64,000 bases of DNA from Bacillota bacterium (GCA_023386315.1 JAEWJZ010000014.1:253001-317000), one strand, 5' to 3'. Positions 1 to 8,762 are shown, counted from the stretch's first letter. The notes: generated by a model not told the origin, from the letters alone. Made by a program: numbers and translations.

Positions 1-130
1 TCATTGCACAGCTGTGGTCAATGGAAACCACCAGCACATCACCTACCGATAACTCACTCATCTTTTTCTCAGTTTTCATTAACGGTACAGGACAAGCCTC
101 GCCTAAACAATCCAGTGTAAATTCAGCCAT
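1..130 (-). CDS. TusA-family sulfur carrier protein (partial, cut by window edge)
   Basis: The visible N-terminal 43 residues read MAEFTLDCLGEACPVPLMKT and onward. They carry the CPxP motif (ACPVP) whose first cysteine carries persulfide sulfur in TusA/SirA/YedF proteins. The start is ATG at 130 with GGAG about 8 bases upstream. It lies 27 bases downstream of the YeeE/YedE transporter on the same strand, so the two are almost certainly co-transcribed. YeeE-TusA pairs take up and hand on thiosulfate sulfur, and some YedE/YedF pairs are linked to selenium use; the sequence does not decide between them. The C-terminus lies outside the window. Confidence 0.88.
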   Translation of the reverse strand, partial: MAEFTLDCLGEACPVPLMKTEKKMSELSVGDVLVVSIDHSCAM

Positions 131-157
131 TTTTTTATCTCCTTTAAATAATATAAT

Positions 158-850
158 TTATTCGATACTTCCCATCTTTTTCTGCTGCCATTTTACAGCA
201 GCTATGTAGAGCAATACAATAATCAGTCCCTGAACGGCAATTGCTCCAAACCAGCCAAATACGTCAGGTAAAAATACCTTTGGAGCATTGGCATTTAATT
301 TACCCCAGAATCCCATGTCATGAGCACCCCAGACGGAACCTGCAATAAAAAATACCAGTGACAGCATCTGCATGAGGAAGCCCTCTCCCACACGCATTAA
401 TGTTCCGGAAGCACAGCCTCCTGCAATTACCATACCGATTCCAAATAAAACGGCCCCGATGATCAACGGCAGCCCGATGGGAGATACCCCCGCCATGTTC
501 AAATTGGAATCTCCGCCTCCCATGGCACTGGCATATTTGATTGCAACAAAACCCACGCTTGAAACAGCGACGGCTACCAGGACGGCTCTTGTTACTGATG
601 TGCTCCCTGTTATGCAGGGATCACGGAACGCTGCTGTAAAACAGAATCTGGAGCGCTGCAGAATATAACCAAATGCGATACCAAAGATCCAGTAAACCGG
701 AAGCTTATTGCTCCCCTGCCCCAAATAGAATCCAAAAGCAATGATCAGTGCAGTAAGCAGTATAGCAAATGGAATCTGACTCTTTTTGGGCTTTCTTGTC
801 TTACGCACTCTTTGTGTACCTGATTCGGTACTTGAATTAGTCTCTGACAC
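158..850 (-). CDS. YeeE/YedE family membrane transporter of sulfur (or selenium) compounds
   Basis: 230-aa polytopic membrane protein with about six hydrophobic segments after a basic N-terminus. It has the family cysteines in SRFCF (Cys70), DPC (Cys79) and GGCASG (Cys146). In the related thiosulfate importer TsuA, cysteines at such positions pass the ion through the pore. The start is GTG at 850 with GGGAGG seven bases upstream; no in-frame ATG fits better. It is followed by a TusA-like carrier, the usual partner. It is shorter than full-length E. coli YeeE, so it may work as a dimer or be the compact form of the family. Divergent from a LysR regulator that probably controls it. Confidence 0.85.
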   Translation of the reverse strand: MSETNSSTESGTQRVRKTRKPKKSQIPFAILLTALIIAFGFYLGQGSNKLPVYWIFGIAFGYILQRSRFCFTAAFRDPCITGSTSVTRAVLVAVAVSSVGFVAIKYASAMGGGDSNLNMAGVSPIGLPLIIGAVLFGIGMVIAGGCASGTLMRVGEGFLMQMLSLVFFIAGSVWGAHDMGFWGKLNANAPKVFLPDVFGWFGAIAVQGLIIVLLYIAAVKWQQKKMGSIE

Positions 851-945
851 TTGAATCCTCCCTTCTACATTGATAATTATATAACGATCTTTACAGTAAG
901 ATTATATCACAATAAATTTAAAGCTGTTAATCAAGATTTTGATAT

Positions 946-966
946 GGTATAAGATATCCTTATACC
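946..966. promoter_or_regulatory. Perfect inverted repeat, candidate LysR operator
   Basis: Arms GGTATAAG and CTTATACC are exact reverse complements around a 5-base centre (ATATC). The site sits in the divergent gap between the YeeE/YedE gene and the LysR gene, where LysR regulators usually bind a T-N11-A type dyad. Role inferred from position and symmetry. Confidence 0.6.
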
Positions 967-1071
967 CAAACAAATCTTTTCACTAGTCATAATACCTTAT
1001 ATTTGTTATAATTGCCCAAGGGGAACTGTACGGAATTTTAACAGTTAGCAGTTTTACGAGGGGAGATTCTT

Positions 1072-1971
1072 ATGAATGTTCAAAATCTGAAGATGTTTAT
1101 CAAAATAGTGGAAACGGGCAGCATATCGAAGGCTGCGGAACTGATGAGCATCAGCCAGTCCGCATTAAGCCAGCAGCTTCGGGTCATGGAACTGGAAATC
1201 GGTGCCCGGCTCTTTGAACGCAATTATAACGGGGTCATACCTACCGATACGGGGAAAATCGTATACAGTCACGCCATGGAAATTACATCTTCTTATGACC
1301 GAATGTTTTTAGACATCTCTAACTCTCAAAATCAGAACAAAACCATACATATAATAGCCAATCCCTGCGTCTATTCCTACGCCCTGCCCTGTACCCTCTA
1401 TCATGTAAAGAACAATTATCCCCAATATACCCTTCATATGGAGGTCATGACCAGCCAGAATATTGAGGAAAAAATAACAAAGGGTCAGGCAGATATGGGG
1501 ATCATCATCGGCAGACCAAAGGATAAAAATCTTTCTTCCAAAAAAGTATTTACGGACAGGTTCTGTCTGGTCGCAGGAGAAAAGATGCAGGTTCCGGCCC
1601 GGTTATCATCTGAGGAACTTTATCATTATCCTCTGCTGATGCTTGACAAAAATCAGAAAACCAGGCAGCTCATAGACAGATCTTTAATAAAAAGCGGAAT
1701 TCAGATCAGCAGACTTCATATTCTTTACACACTGGAATCCACGGAATCCATTAAGCTGTCAGCGATCAATGGCTTCGGGCTTGCCTTTCTGCCCTATATG
1801 GCAATAAAAAAAGAGCTTTACCATAAGCAGCTCCGTATCATTGACTGTCCCGGGCTGGAGTTTGAGAATGATTATTACTCCATTAAACGTTCCAATGATG
1901 TTCCTGCCTCCCCTGAATCGGCAAAGCTCATAAAATATATTGAAAAAATATTAAAGGACACTATCTGCTAG
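1072..1971 (+). CDS. LysR-family transcriptional regulator of the sulfur locus
   Basis: 299 aa with an N-terminal winged HTH (residues about 1-60, with ISKAAELMSISQSALSQQ as recognition region) and a C-terminal periplasmic-binding-like effector domain. The start is ATG at 1072 with GGGGAGA upstream. It is transcribed away from the YeeE-TusA genes and towards a second TusA/Fe-S pair, so it stands between two sulfur-transfer operons. The effector may be a sulfur compound, as for CysB/CysL-type LysR proteins, but this is inference. The last 11 bases overlap the 3' end of the convergent TusA-like gene. Confidence 0.88.
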   Translation: MNVQNLKMFIKIVETGSISKAAELMSISQSALSQQLRVMELEIGARLFERNYNGVIPTDTGKIVYSHAMEITSSYDRMFLDISNSQNQNKTIHIIANPCVYSYALPCTLYHVKNNYPQYTLHMEVMTSQNIEEKITKGQADMGIIIGRPKDKNLSSKKVFTDRFCLVAGEKMQVPARLSSEELYHYPLLMLDKNQKTRQLIDRSLIKSGIQISRLHILYTLESTESIKLSAINGFGLAFLPYMAIKKELYHKQLRIIDCPGLEFENDYYSIKRSNDVPASPESAKLIKYIEKILKDTIC

Positions 1972-2182
1972 CAGTTATGGTGATTTCCCATACGCCGTTC
2001 ATCACCTCATCCAATTGGTAATTCAGTTTATTGGCTTTACAAAAGGATTCCAGATTGGAAATGGTGCAGCTGTGATCCGTAACCAGCAGATAGTCTTCTC
2101 CTTTTTGTATGGAATCCATAACTGCCTGCAGTTTCATTACAGGAACCGGGCAGATCTCGCCCAGACAGTCTATTTTTTTCAT
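1961..2182 (-). CDS. TusA-family sulfur carrier protein (second copy)
   Basis: 73-aa protein beginning MKKIDCLGEICPVPVMK, with the CPxP motif (ICPVP) of TusA/YedF. The start at 2182 is preferred over an upstream in-frame ATG because it matches the family N-terminus and has AGGAAAGGG just upstream. Its ATG overlaps the stop of the Fe-S protein gene by 4 bases, which implies translational coupling. It is clearly related to the copy at 1-130, so the locus carries two sulfur carriers on either side of one regulator. Confidence 0.9.
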   Translation of the reverse strand: MKKIDCLGEICPVPVMKLQAVMDSIQKGEDYLLVTDHSCTISNLESFCKANKLNYQLDEVMNGVWEITITASR

Positions 2183-2871
2183 ACTTTTCCCTTTCCTCTT
2201 TTTACTCCGAAACGCATGGGGCAGACAGTTCTGCACCGATTGCATTCTACTGTTTCAAAGCCCCGCTTTGTTTTTCCATAGCTGTATTGTCTGCATGGTT
2301 TCTGCTCCACAAACCCTTCCTTAATGGACTCCTGAGGGCAGTTCTCTATGCACAGCCTGCAGCTGTCCGGACAGATGGAAACAGCCGGTTCATCTGGTTC
2401 TGTTTCCAGATCTGTGAGAACGCAGCCCAAGACCAGGCGGTTTCCAAAATCTTTATTCAGAAGCAGCGTATTCTTTCCCATCGTACCAAGACCTGCCAGG
2501 CATGCCGCATGCTTCATGGATATAAGACCGCGCCCTTCCAGCTTCTCTTCATCCCAGTATTCATAGGGAGAATCACATGGCAGAGGAACTGCGCGGGCTT
2601 CAAACGTATCTTCAATCAGCTTTGCAGTCTGTAACGCGATAAGGTCAGCCTGCGGACAGGCCAGACTGTTATAATGAGAATAAACAAAACGGGAATCAAC
2701 CTCATATAGCCCGCGTGGTAAAGCTATTCCAAATACAACAACGCTTTTACAGTCAGGAAAAATGCTGCAGGGTTGAAAGCCATTTGGTGCCTGATTAAAG
2801 CCTTCTGTGCCCGCAAATCCACACACATCCGCGCCTGACTGAAGAACTGCGTTACGAATTTTTTCCTTCAT
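2179..2871 (-). CDS. 4Fe-4S double-cluster protein related to epoxyqueuosine reductase QueG
   Basis: 230 aa. The C-terminal part has two cysteine groups typical of a dicluster ferredoxin domain: CPDSCRLCIENCP near residue 167-179 and ECNRCRTVCP near the C-terminus. The N-terminal part resembles the QueG-like fold (GADVCGFAG, VVVFGIALP). True QueG is longer and sits in tRNA-modification contexts. Here it is coupled by a 4-base overlap to a TusA sulfur carrier, which suggests electron supply for reducing a persulfide, thiosulfate or selenium species. The start is ATG at 2871 with GAGGT upstream. The exact reaction is unknown. Confidence 0.75.
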   Translation of the reverse strand: MKEKIRNAVLQSGADVCGFAGTEGFNQAPNGFQPCSIFPDCKSVVVFGIALPRGLYEVDSRFVYSHYNSLACPQADLIALQTAKLIEDTFEARAVPLPCDSPYEYWDEEKLEGRGLISMKHAACLAGLGTMGKNTLLLNKDFGNRLVLGCVLTDLETEPDEPAVSICPDSCRLCIENCPQESIKEGFVEQKPCRQYSYGKTKRGFETVECNRCRTVCPMRFGVKRGKGKV

Positions 2872-2913
2872 ATCAAACTACCTCGTCTTATCCGGATTTA
2901 TGAATTACCCATC

Positions 2914-3663
2914 TTATTCTTTGACCCAATAAAGAGTTCCATCGTTTGTACGGTCCATAAATCCGTATTCAATAAGCGCTCTTCGAATGGCGGCATTATC
3001 CTCAAAAATCCTTTTTAAAATACGGTTTAACTCCTTCTCCTCATATTGTTTACCAGGAGCAAAATTCTTTACGATTTCGCTTAAAACAACCAGCTTCTTT
3101 TTCTCTCTGGCTGGTATGCTTTTTAAACCGCCCTTGTCATCAAAATAGGTTTTTCTGATGCTTTCAATTTCTTTATCCGTGATATTATAGCGGTCATCCA
3201 CCATGGTAGCCGAACTGTGTGCATCATGCAGCACACTTCCTTCCAGACGGCTGATTTCCTTTTGTGTCTGTTCAGACAGCAGTTCCATCATAGCCAGAAA
3301 AACCTTTGCCTGCTTTTCTTTTTCCCTTAATTTGTACTTATGGTTTCGAATGGTTGAATCTGCAACGCCTAACGCAGAAGCCACCTCCTTATCCGACAGC
3401 CCCTGTGCAATAAGCTGAAGCACCCTCTGCTGTGCCTGGGTAATTCCGGTATTGGCGCAGCTCATATTCAGAACATAGGCAAGCACGGATTCATGTTTTT
3501 CTTTTATATGCTCTTTCATTGATCTTTCTGCGTCATAGAAAAGTCCGGCCTTTTCATAGATCCGGCCTTCCAGAAAGTTTTCCCCGCAGAAAACACAGGT
3601 ATATGTTTCTCCCTCTTTGATATATCCGTTCTTTAGTTCATCCTTAGATGCGTCCCAAAAAAT
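2914..3663 (-). CDS. LuxR-type HTH regulator with C-terminal DUF2087, probable ATT start
   Basis: The C-terminal part (SEIVKNF..YWVKE) is a DUF2087 domain, and the middle (TQAQQRVLQLIAQGLSDKEV) is a LuxR-type HTH. The first ATG (3519) would give 201 aa, but the same frame stays open and protein-like upstream: FWDASKDELKNGYI, then CVFC and HIKEKH, which together form a C2H2-like zinc finger split by the 3519 start. No ATG, GTG or TTG occurs between 3519 and the upstream stop that gives this N-terminus. AAGGAG stands 8 bases before an ATT codon at 3663, the most likely start (249 aa). A T-tract length error could instead create an ATG start. Target genes unknown. Confidence 0.75.
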   Translation of the reverse strand: MFWDASKDELKNGYIKEGETYTCVFCGENFLEGRIYEKAGLFYDAERSMKEHIKEKHESVLAYVLNMSCANTGITQAQQRVLQLIAQGLSDKEVASALGVADSTIRNHKYKLREKEKQAKVFLAMMELLSEQTQKEISRLEGSVLHDAHSSATMVDDRYNITDKEIESIRKTYFDDKGGLKSIPAREKKKLVVLSEIVKNFAPGKQYEEKELNRILKRIFEDNAAIRRALIEYGFMDRTNDGTLYWVKE

Positions 3664-3740
3664 AGTATCATCTCCTTTATTCTTTATATAAGTAGTATAA
3701 TAACACCATTATTATTTTGTGTCTACATATTTATAGTCTT
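3661..3740 (-). promoter_or_regulatory. Leader and probable promoter of the DUF2087 regulator
   Basis: On the minus strand a TAGACA element is followed after 17 bases by TATTAT, then by AAGGAG and the ATT codon at 3663. A -35/-10 promoter is plausible but its elements are weak. Confidence 0.35.
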
Positions 3741-3783
3741 TTTCTTATTTTGTTTATATAATAAAGATCACATATCTATTATA

Positions 3784-3818
3784 AAAAAGCCACTGCAGAG
3801 GCTTTCTTTGCAATGGCT
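3784..3818 (-). terminator. Rho-independent terminator of aspartase gene
   Basis: On the minus strand AGCCATTGCA and TGCAGTGGCT form a stem with one mismatch, followed by TTTTTT. It lies just past the aspartase stop codon. Confidence 0.75.
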
Positions 3819-3831
3819 GGAAATCTTTATA

Positions 3832-5271
3832 CTATTTTCTTAACAGCTTTTTCTCCGCAATCCCTGGTTTCGTCATATTCATGGGATCCAGCACTATATT
3901 TACGTCAGCCGGAGACAGTATTCCTTTTTTTATTATCAGCTCTCTTACCGGTCTGCCTGTCCGAATGGCCTCTTTTGCAATCTCTGCCGAATTTCTGTAA
4001 CCGATGTGAGGACATAAAGCGGTAATGACTCCCACACTGTTTTCTACTAATTGTCGGCATCTCTCTTCATTTGCAGTGATACCGGTTATGCAGTGATCCA
4101 CAAATGTCTGTACGGCATAGGTTAATGTATCAATGGATTGAAACAGAGAATAAAATACAATGGGTTCAAAGGCATTTAACTCTAACTGCCCCGCTTCAGC
4201 GGCTAACGTTATAGTCAGGTCATTCCCAATAATATGAAAAGCCACCTGATTGACCACCTCAGGAATTACCGGGTTTACCTTACCTGGCATAATGGACGAT
4301 CCATTCTGCCTTGCCGGAAGATTTATTTCTCCAAATCCGGTTCTTGGTCCTGATGACATCAGCCGTAAGTCACTGGCTATTTTTGAGAGGGTGACAGCGC
4401 AGGCTTTAACCGTTCCGGAAACAGCCACAAAGGAGTCCAGACTCTGGGTTGCATCAAAAAGATCGGAAGCCTGTATTACATCAATGCCGGATAACGCTTT
4501 CAGCTTTGGGACAATCCGTTTCATATACTGTTCATCCGCATTAATTCCGGTTCCTATGGCAGTGCCGCCTAAGTTTACATATCTTATTTCTTCAAGCACT
4601 TTTTCTATACGGAGCATATCCCTTCTGACAGCAGTTGCATACGCGTGGAATTCCTGCCCCAGACGAATGGGTACCGCATCCTGCAGCTGGGTTCTTCCCA
4701 TCTTAATTACATGATCAAATTCCTTTGACTTTTCCTCAAATGCTTCATGAAGACGTTCCAGTTGTTTTAATACTTTCTTTAAAAGAACATAACAGGTCAT
4801 TTTGCCTGCTGTGGGAATCACGTCATTGGTTGATTGTCCGCAGTTAACATGATCATTGGGATTAATGAGACTGTAATCCCCTTTTTCTCCACCCATGATC
4901 TCTATTGCTCTGTTTGCGATTACTTCATTGGCATTCATGTTCAGGGAAGTTCCTGCTCCGCCCTGTATGGGATCCACGATAAAATATTCCAGAAACTTTC
5001 CTTTCAGCAATTCATCGCATGCCTGGACAATGGCCATGGAAATGGTTTCATCCAGTAAGCCAGCTTCAAAATTTACAATCGCAGCAGCTTTTTTAATTGA
5101 AACCAGATTCTTAATAATCTCCGGATGCATTCTCAACCCGGTAATATTGAAGTTTTCTTTTGCTCTTAAGGATTGAATACCATAATAGGCATTGCTGGAA
5201 ACCTTCAGCTCTCCAATGATATCTTTTTCCAAACGATACCCTTCCTCTTTATCATCCATCCTTTTTTTCAT
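3832..5271 (-). CDS. aspA: Aspartate ammonia-lyase (aspartase)
   Basis: 479 aa, the usual length for aspartase. It contains the fumarase/aspartase superfamily signature GSSIMPGKVNP near residue 325, plus GGAGTSLNMNANEV and NPNDHVNCGQSTND, which line the active site. The enzyme reversibly deaminates L-aspartate to fumarate and ammonia in the cytoplasm. The start is ATG at 5271 (GAGGG upstream); a second ATG four codons later is possible. The divergent LysR gene is the likely regulator. Fumarase is excluded on motif spacing and the aspartase-like N-terminus YRLEKDIIGELKV. Confidence 0.93.
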   Translation of the reverse strand: MKKRMDDKEEGYRLEKDIIGELKVSSNAYYGIQSLRAKENFNITGLRMHPEIIKNLVSIKKAAAIVNFEAGLLDETISMAIVQACDELLKGKFLEYFIVDPIQGGAGTSLNMNANEVIANRAIEIMGGEKGDYSLINPNDHVNCGQSTNDVIPTAGKMTCYVLLKKVLKQLERLHEAFEEKSKEFDHVIKMGRTQLQDAVPIRLGQEFHAYATAVRRDMLRIEKVLEEIRYVNLGGTAIGTGINADEQYMKRIVPKLKALSGIDVIQASDLFDATQSLDSFVAVSGTVKACAVTLSKIASDLRLMSSGPRTGFGEINLPARQNGSSIMPGKVNPVIPEVVNQVAFHIIGNDLTITLAAEAGQLELNAFEPIVFYSLFQSIDTLTYAVQTFVDHCITGITANEERCRQLVENSVGVITALCPHIGYRNSAEIAKEAIRTGRPVRELIIKKGILSPADVNIVLDPMNMTKPGIAEKKLLRK

Positions 5272-5399
5272 AGGATTCCCTCACTTTTTACAAATGTTTG
5301 ATATCTGATTCTTGAAATAAGTATATAAAACATTTATACTATAATCAAATATCAATTAACTTATAATTATCATAACTTTACATTTATATGGAGGCAGCT
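5272..5399. promoter_or_regulatory. Divergent aspA / LysR control region
   Basis: 128-bp AT-rich gap between divergent genes. It holds TTTGATAT and ATATCAA as separated inverted elements, and ATTTATACTATAAT, which offers -10-like sequences on both strands. A LysR operator is expected here; the exact site is not clear. Confidence 0.4.
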
Positions 5400-6332
5400 A
5401 TGTTTTCTGGCAAAGAATACGTTTATGAGGTCTACAAAGAAAAGAGCTTCTCGAAGGCAGCTAACAATCTCTATATTTCACAGCCCTCTTTAAGTTCCAC
5501 CATAAAAAGAATCGAAAACAAAATCGGCATGCCGATTTTTGACCGAAGCACAACACCTGTGGGACTGACCGAGTGCGGACTCAAATACATCCAGGCAGCA
5601 GAGTCAATCATGGCCATTGAACAGGACTTTCATAATTATCTCGATGATGCCAGGAACTTACAGACCGGAACTCTGACCATCGGAGGCAGCAATTTATTTA
5701 CTTCTTATGTCATCCCCCCTCTGATTTCAGGTCTGCACCAGCAGTATCCGGGAATCGACGTAACGATCATCGAAGACAATACCAGCAATCTTGAATCCCA
5801 GCTTTTGCTGGGCTCACTGGATTTTATCGTAGATAACAGCACCCTGTGCGAATCCAAGTTTGATTCTTTTTTATACAGAGAAGAGCATTTAATGATCGCA
5901 GTTCCACAAAAATACGAGGTTAACAAAGATCTTCAGGAATATCAGGTTACTCTGGAACAGATCCGGCTAAATGCCTGTCAGGACCCCAATGTACCTGTAG
6001 TACCGCTTTTGGCATTTAAGGATTATCCATTCATAATGCTGAAACCAAACAATGACACCATGCAAAGGGGAATTCATTTATGTAAAACAAATGGTTTTAA
6101 GCCTGATATCCTGTTTGAACTGGATCAGCAGTCTACCGCATATCACATTGCCTGCTCCGGGATGGGAATCTGTTTTGTCAGCGATACTCTTTTATGTAAA
6201 TCACCGGCGCTGAAAGACATGGTCTATTATAAGCTTGACGAAGAAAAAAGCAAACGTAATATCTGTTTCTTCTGCAAGAAGAACCGGTATATTACGTTTG
6301 CCATGTCTGAATTTTTGAAATTGATTTCTTAA
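5400..6332 (+). CDS. LysR-family transcriptional regulator (divergent to aspA)
   Basis: About 310 aa, with an N-terminal winged HTH (SFSKAANNLYISQPSLSSTI) and a LysR substrate-binding domain. The start is ATG at 5400, because GGAGG lies five bases before it; the ATG at 5388 would sit inside that ribosome site. The direct neighbour of aspA suggests control of aspartate or C4-dicarboxylate use, by inference. The last 41 bases overlap the 3' end of the convergent AMP-ligase gene, an unusually long tail-to-tail overlap. Confidence 0.88.
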   Translation: MFSGKEYVYEVYKEKSFSKAANNLYISQPSLSSTIKRIENKIGMPIFDRSTTPVGLTECGLKYIQAAESIMAIEQDFHNYLDDARNLQTGTLTIGGSNLFTSYVIPPLISGLHQQYPGIDVTIIEDNTSNLESQLLLGSLDFIVDNSTLCESKFDSFLYREEHLMIAVPQKYEVNKDLQEYQVTLEQIRLNACQDPNVPVVPLLAFKDYPFIMLKPNNDTMQRGIHLCKTNGFKPDILFELDQQSTAYHIACSGMGICFVSDTLLCKSPALKDMVYYKLDEEKSKRNICFFCKKNRYITFAMSEFLKLIS

Positions 6333-7596
6333 CTGGTGGAACCTTTAAATTCCTTTTTAATATCTTTCCACTTTCACTTTTCGGAAGCTCTTCCACGAAA
6401 AAAAAGGCTTTCGGAATTTCCCATTCACACAGGGAGGTCTTAAGATATTTACGAACCTGCAGCATATCCGTTTTTCCCTGTTCCTCCGGTACAATCCATG
6501 CTGCCAGCATATCCTGCCCTCCCCTATTCAAAGTCTTCACTGCAGCTTCTGCTACACCCGGGCAGCCTGCCAGTTCATTTTCTATTTTAGCGGACATCAC
6601 CTTACGCCCGTTTACATTGCATATTCCATCTTTTCTTCCGTCAAAACAGAGCAGCCCGTTCTGGTCAATATGACCGCAGTCTCCAATCCACTCCTCCTCC
6701 TTTGTCCCAATCACTCCATACCTTGTACTCACCCGGATTTCACCGTTCTCAACATGAAGCTGCACCCCGGGAAACGGACTCCCGACTAAAGTCTTGTCTT
6801 CTCCCATCTGGAAATCTTTCACATAAGTGATATAATTCAATTCGCTTGCGCCATAGTAAAGAATGACTGAGGCATTTTTGAATACCTGTTTTAACTCTTT
6901 TGCCTCACGTTTGCCAAGGCTCTGGGAACCGCTGATTATATTCCTTACCCAGCTGTTCGCCCATGCTTTCCGATCGTATGCCTTCTTCAGCAGGCGCAGC
7001 TTTGCCGGAATCAGATAAACCGTATCCGCCTTCCAGTCCTCTATCTCTTTCATCCACTTCCTGGGGTCAAACGTATTGGATGCAACAATACTTCCTCCTG
7101 CTGTCAGCTGTGCCAGATATAGATTTAAATTACCCGTAAACGCCAGGCTTCCATGCATAAAGATCCTGCTTTTGTCTCCCATGCCGAATATCTCATTCTG
7201 GATATGAAAGTACCCTAGCCAGCTTTCCAGTGTACGAAATAACAGCTTATTTTCTCCTGTAGTTCCGGAGGTCATGACCGCCATACAGGCTTCCTTCGGA
7301 ACTTCTGCCTGAAACAGAGTTTCTTTTATTTTCACATCTGCCGGTATGATCAACGGAACTGCCTGTGTACCGCTTAAGGCCAGAAAAGTAATCAGCTGTT
7401 CCGCAATATCTGAAGTCTGTATCACCCGGATTGTTTTTGCCTCTCCCCATGTAAGTCCTTCTTTAAATCTCAGCTTTTCAGCCTGATCCGCAAGGATTCC
7501 AAAGGTATACCGGCAGCCGTTAATAATCAGGGCGGTTCGATCAGCCGGTATCTGCCTGATCAGTTCCAGATAATCCTTATTATCTTTCTTTTCCAT
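6292..7596 (-). CDS. AMP-dependent acyl-CoA synthetase/ligase, YhfT-like
   Basis: 434-aa member of the ANL adenylating family. It has the P-loop TSGTTGENK, the motif GDCGHID and C-terminal FDGRKDG plus the catalytic lysine region SGKILKRNL. It would activate a carboxylic acid to an acyl-AMP and then an acyl-CoA. It is shorter than fatty-acyl-CoA ligases (about 500-560 aa), like B. subtilis YhfT. The start at 7596 is preferred (AGGAG nine bases upstream) and overlaps the thiolase stop by 17 bases. It is the last gene of the BirA-box operon; the substrate could be pimelate or another biotin-related acid, by inference only. Confidence 0.85.
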   Translation of the reverse strand: MEKKDNKDYLELIRQIPADRTALIINGCRYTFGILADQAEKLRFKEGLTWGEAKTIRVIQTSDIAEQLITFLALSGTQAVPLIIPADVKIKETLFQAEVPKEACMAVMTSGTTGENKLLFRTLESWLGYFHIQNEIFGMGDKSRIFMHGSLAFTGNLNLYLAQLTAGGSIVASNTFDPRKWMKEIEDWKADTVYLIPAKLRLLKKAYDRKAWANSWVRNIISGSQSLGKREAKELKQVFKNASVILYYGASELNYITYVKDFQMGEDKTLVGSPFPGVQLHVENGEIRVSTRYGVIGTKEEEWIGDCGHIDQNGLLCFDGRKDGICNVNGRKVMSAKIENELAGCPGVAEAAVKTLNRGGQDMLAAWIVPEEQGKTDMLQVRKYLKTSLCEWEIPKAFFFVEELPKSESGKILKRNLKVPPVKKSISKIQTWQT

Positions 7597-8743
7597 TCCC
7601 CTCATCTCCTCTTTCAATCAGAACAGCGCTGCCGATCCCTCCTGCAGCTGCAACGGAACAGATTCCATATCTTCCTCTATTACTTTCCAGAGCTTTCATG
7701 AGATGAATGAGCAGGATTGCCCCCGAAGCTCCGTAAGGATGCCCATATGCCAGAGCGCCTCCATATATATTATATCTGTCTTCAATTCCCGAAAACTGTT
7801 TAAGAAAAAGTGCATCAATGACTGCAAACGCCTCATTGACTTCATAAGCATCAATATTACGGTAATCAAGTCCCGCAGCCGTTAACAGCTTTCTGGCAGC
7901 AAGAACCGCTGTTTCCGGACTTTTCAGTGGATTCCCTCCCACTGAAACCCCTTTCCGAAAATATGCCTTTGGCTGCAGCCCTGCTTTTTTTGCATAACTC
8001 TTTGAACAAAGAACCAGAAAAGCTGCGCCATCATTCATCAGGCATGCATTGGCGGCCGTAATCACCATTCCTCCTGGAAGAATAAAGGGAAGCCTGTCAA
8101 TCAATTTCTGATTCATACCAGCCCTTATTCCCTCATCTCTCCCGCTTCCTTTCACAGATATAACCACATCAGACAAAAGACCTTTCTCAGCCGCCTGTGC
8201 TGCTCTTTTATGGCTCCGCAAAATCCAGGCATCCATTTCTTCTTTTTTTATCCCTTCTTCCAGCGCAGTCAATTCCGCTCCCTCCAGCATAACCGTCTCT
8301 CCCTGCATGCCCGGTATGAATTTAGCCACTGTATAGGACTTATTTTCCACAAAATCCGGATGGTTTGGGTTCCAGAGCCTGAGGGGCTGCGTAGAAGAAC
8401 TTTCAAATCCTCCAGCCACTACTACACTGGCCGCTCCGCTTTCTATCAAAGCCGCCGCCATTGTTATGCTTTCCAATGCGGAACCACACTGTAAATCCAC
8501 TGTGACTGCCGGGACTGTCTCCGGGATTCCGGCCTCCAGGGCTGCAAGCCTTGTGATATTTCCTCCTCCGCCTACCGCATTGCCTCCAATCACCAGATCT
8601 ATTTCCCGTTCTTCCAGACGAATGCGTTTAAGAAGTTCTTTTAGCACTTCCGCTCCCAGAATCTCTCCGGGTACATGCTTATACATTCCGTCTTTGACTC
8701 CGATAAAGCTTCTGATTCCCTCTAAAATACAAACTCTCTCCAC
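7580..8743 (-). CDS. Thiolase (acetyl-CoA acetyltransferase family), YhfS-like
   Basis: 387 aa with thiolase signatures: nucleophile cysteine in LQCGSALES (near residue 86), NEAFA, the His motif GGALAYGHPYGASG and the C-terminal CSVAAAGG region. It catalyses reversible Claisen condensation or thiolysis of 3-ketoacyl-CoA. The start is GTG at 8743, where AAGGTGATC pairs well with the 16S tail three bases ahead; GTG at 8752 would sit on that site. Thiolase, BioY and AMP-ligase together match the B. subtilis yhfS/yhfU/yhfT group placed in the BirA regulon by comparative genomics. Confidence 0.88.
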   Translation of the reverse strand: MERVCILEGIRSFIGVKDGMYKHVPGEILGAEVLKELLKRIRLEEREIDLVIGGNAVGGGGNITRLAALEAGIPETVPAVTVDLQCGSALESITMAAALIESGAASVVVAGGFESSSTQPLRLWNPNHPDFVENKSYTVAKFIPGMQGETVMLEGAELTALEEGIKKEEMDAWILRSHKRAAQAAEKGLLSDVVISVKGSGRDEGIRAGMNQKLIDRLPFILPGGMVITAANACLMNDGAAFLVLCSKSYAKKAGLQPKAYFRKGVSVGGNPLKSPETAVLAARKLLTAAGLDYRNIDAYEVNEAFAVIDALFLKQFSGIEDRYNIYGGALAYGHPYGASGAILLIHLMKALESNRGRYGICSVAAAGGIGSAVLIERGDEGNGKER

Positions 8744-8762
8744 GCAGATCACCTTCCCTGGT

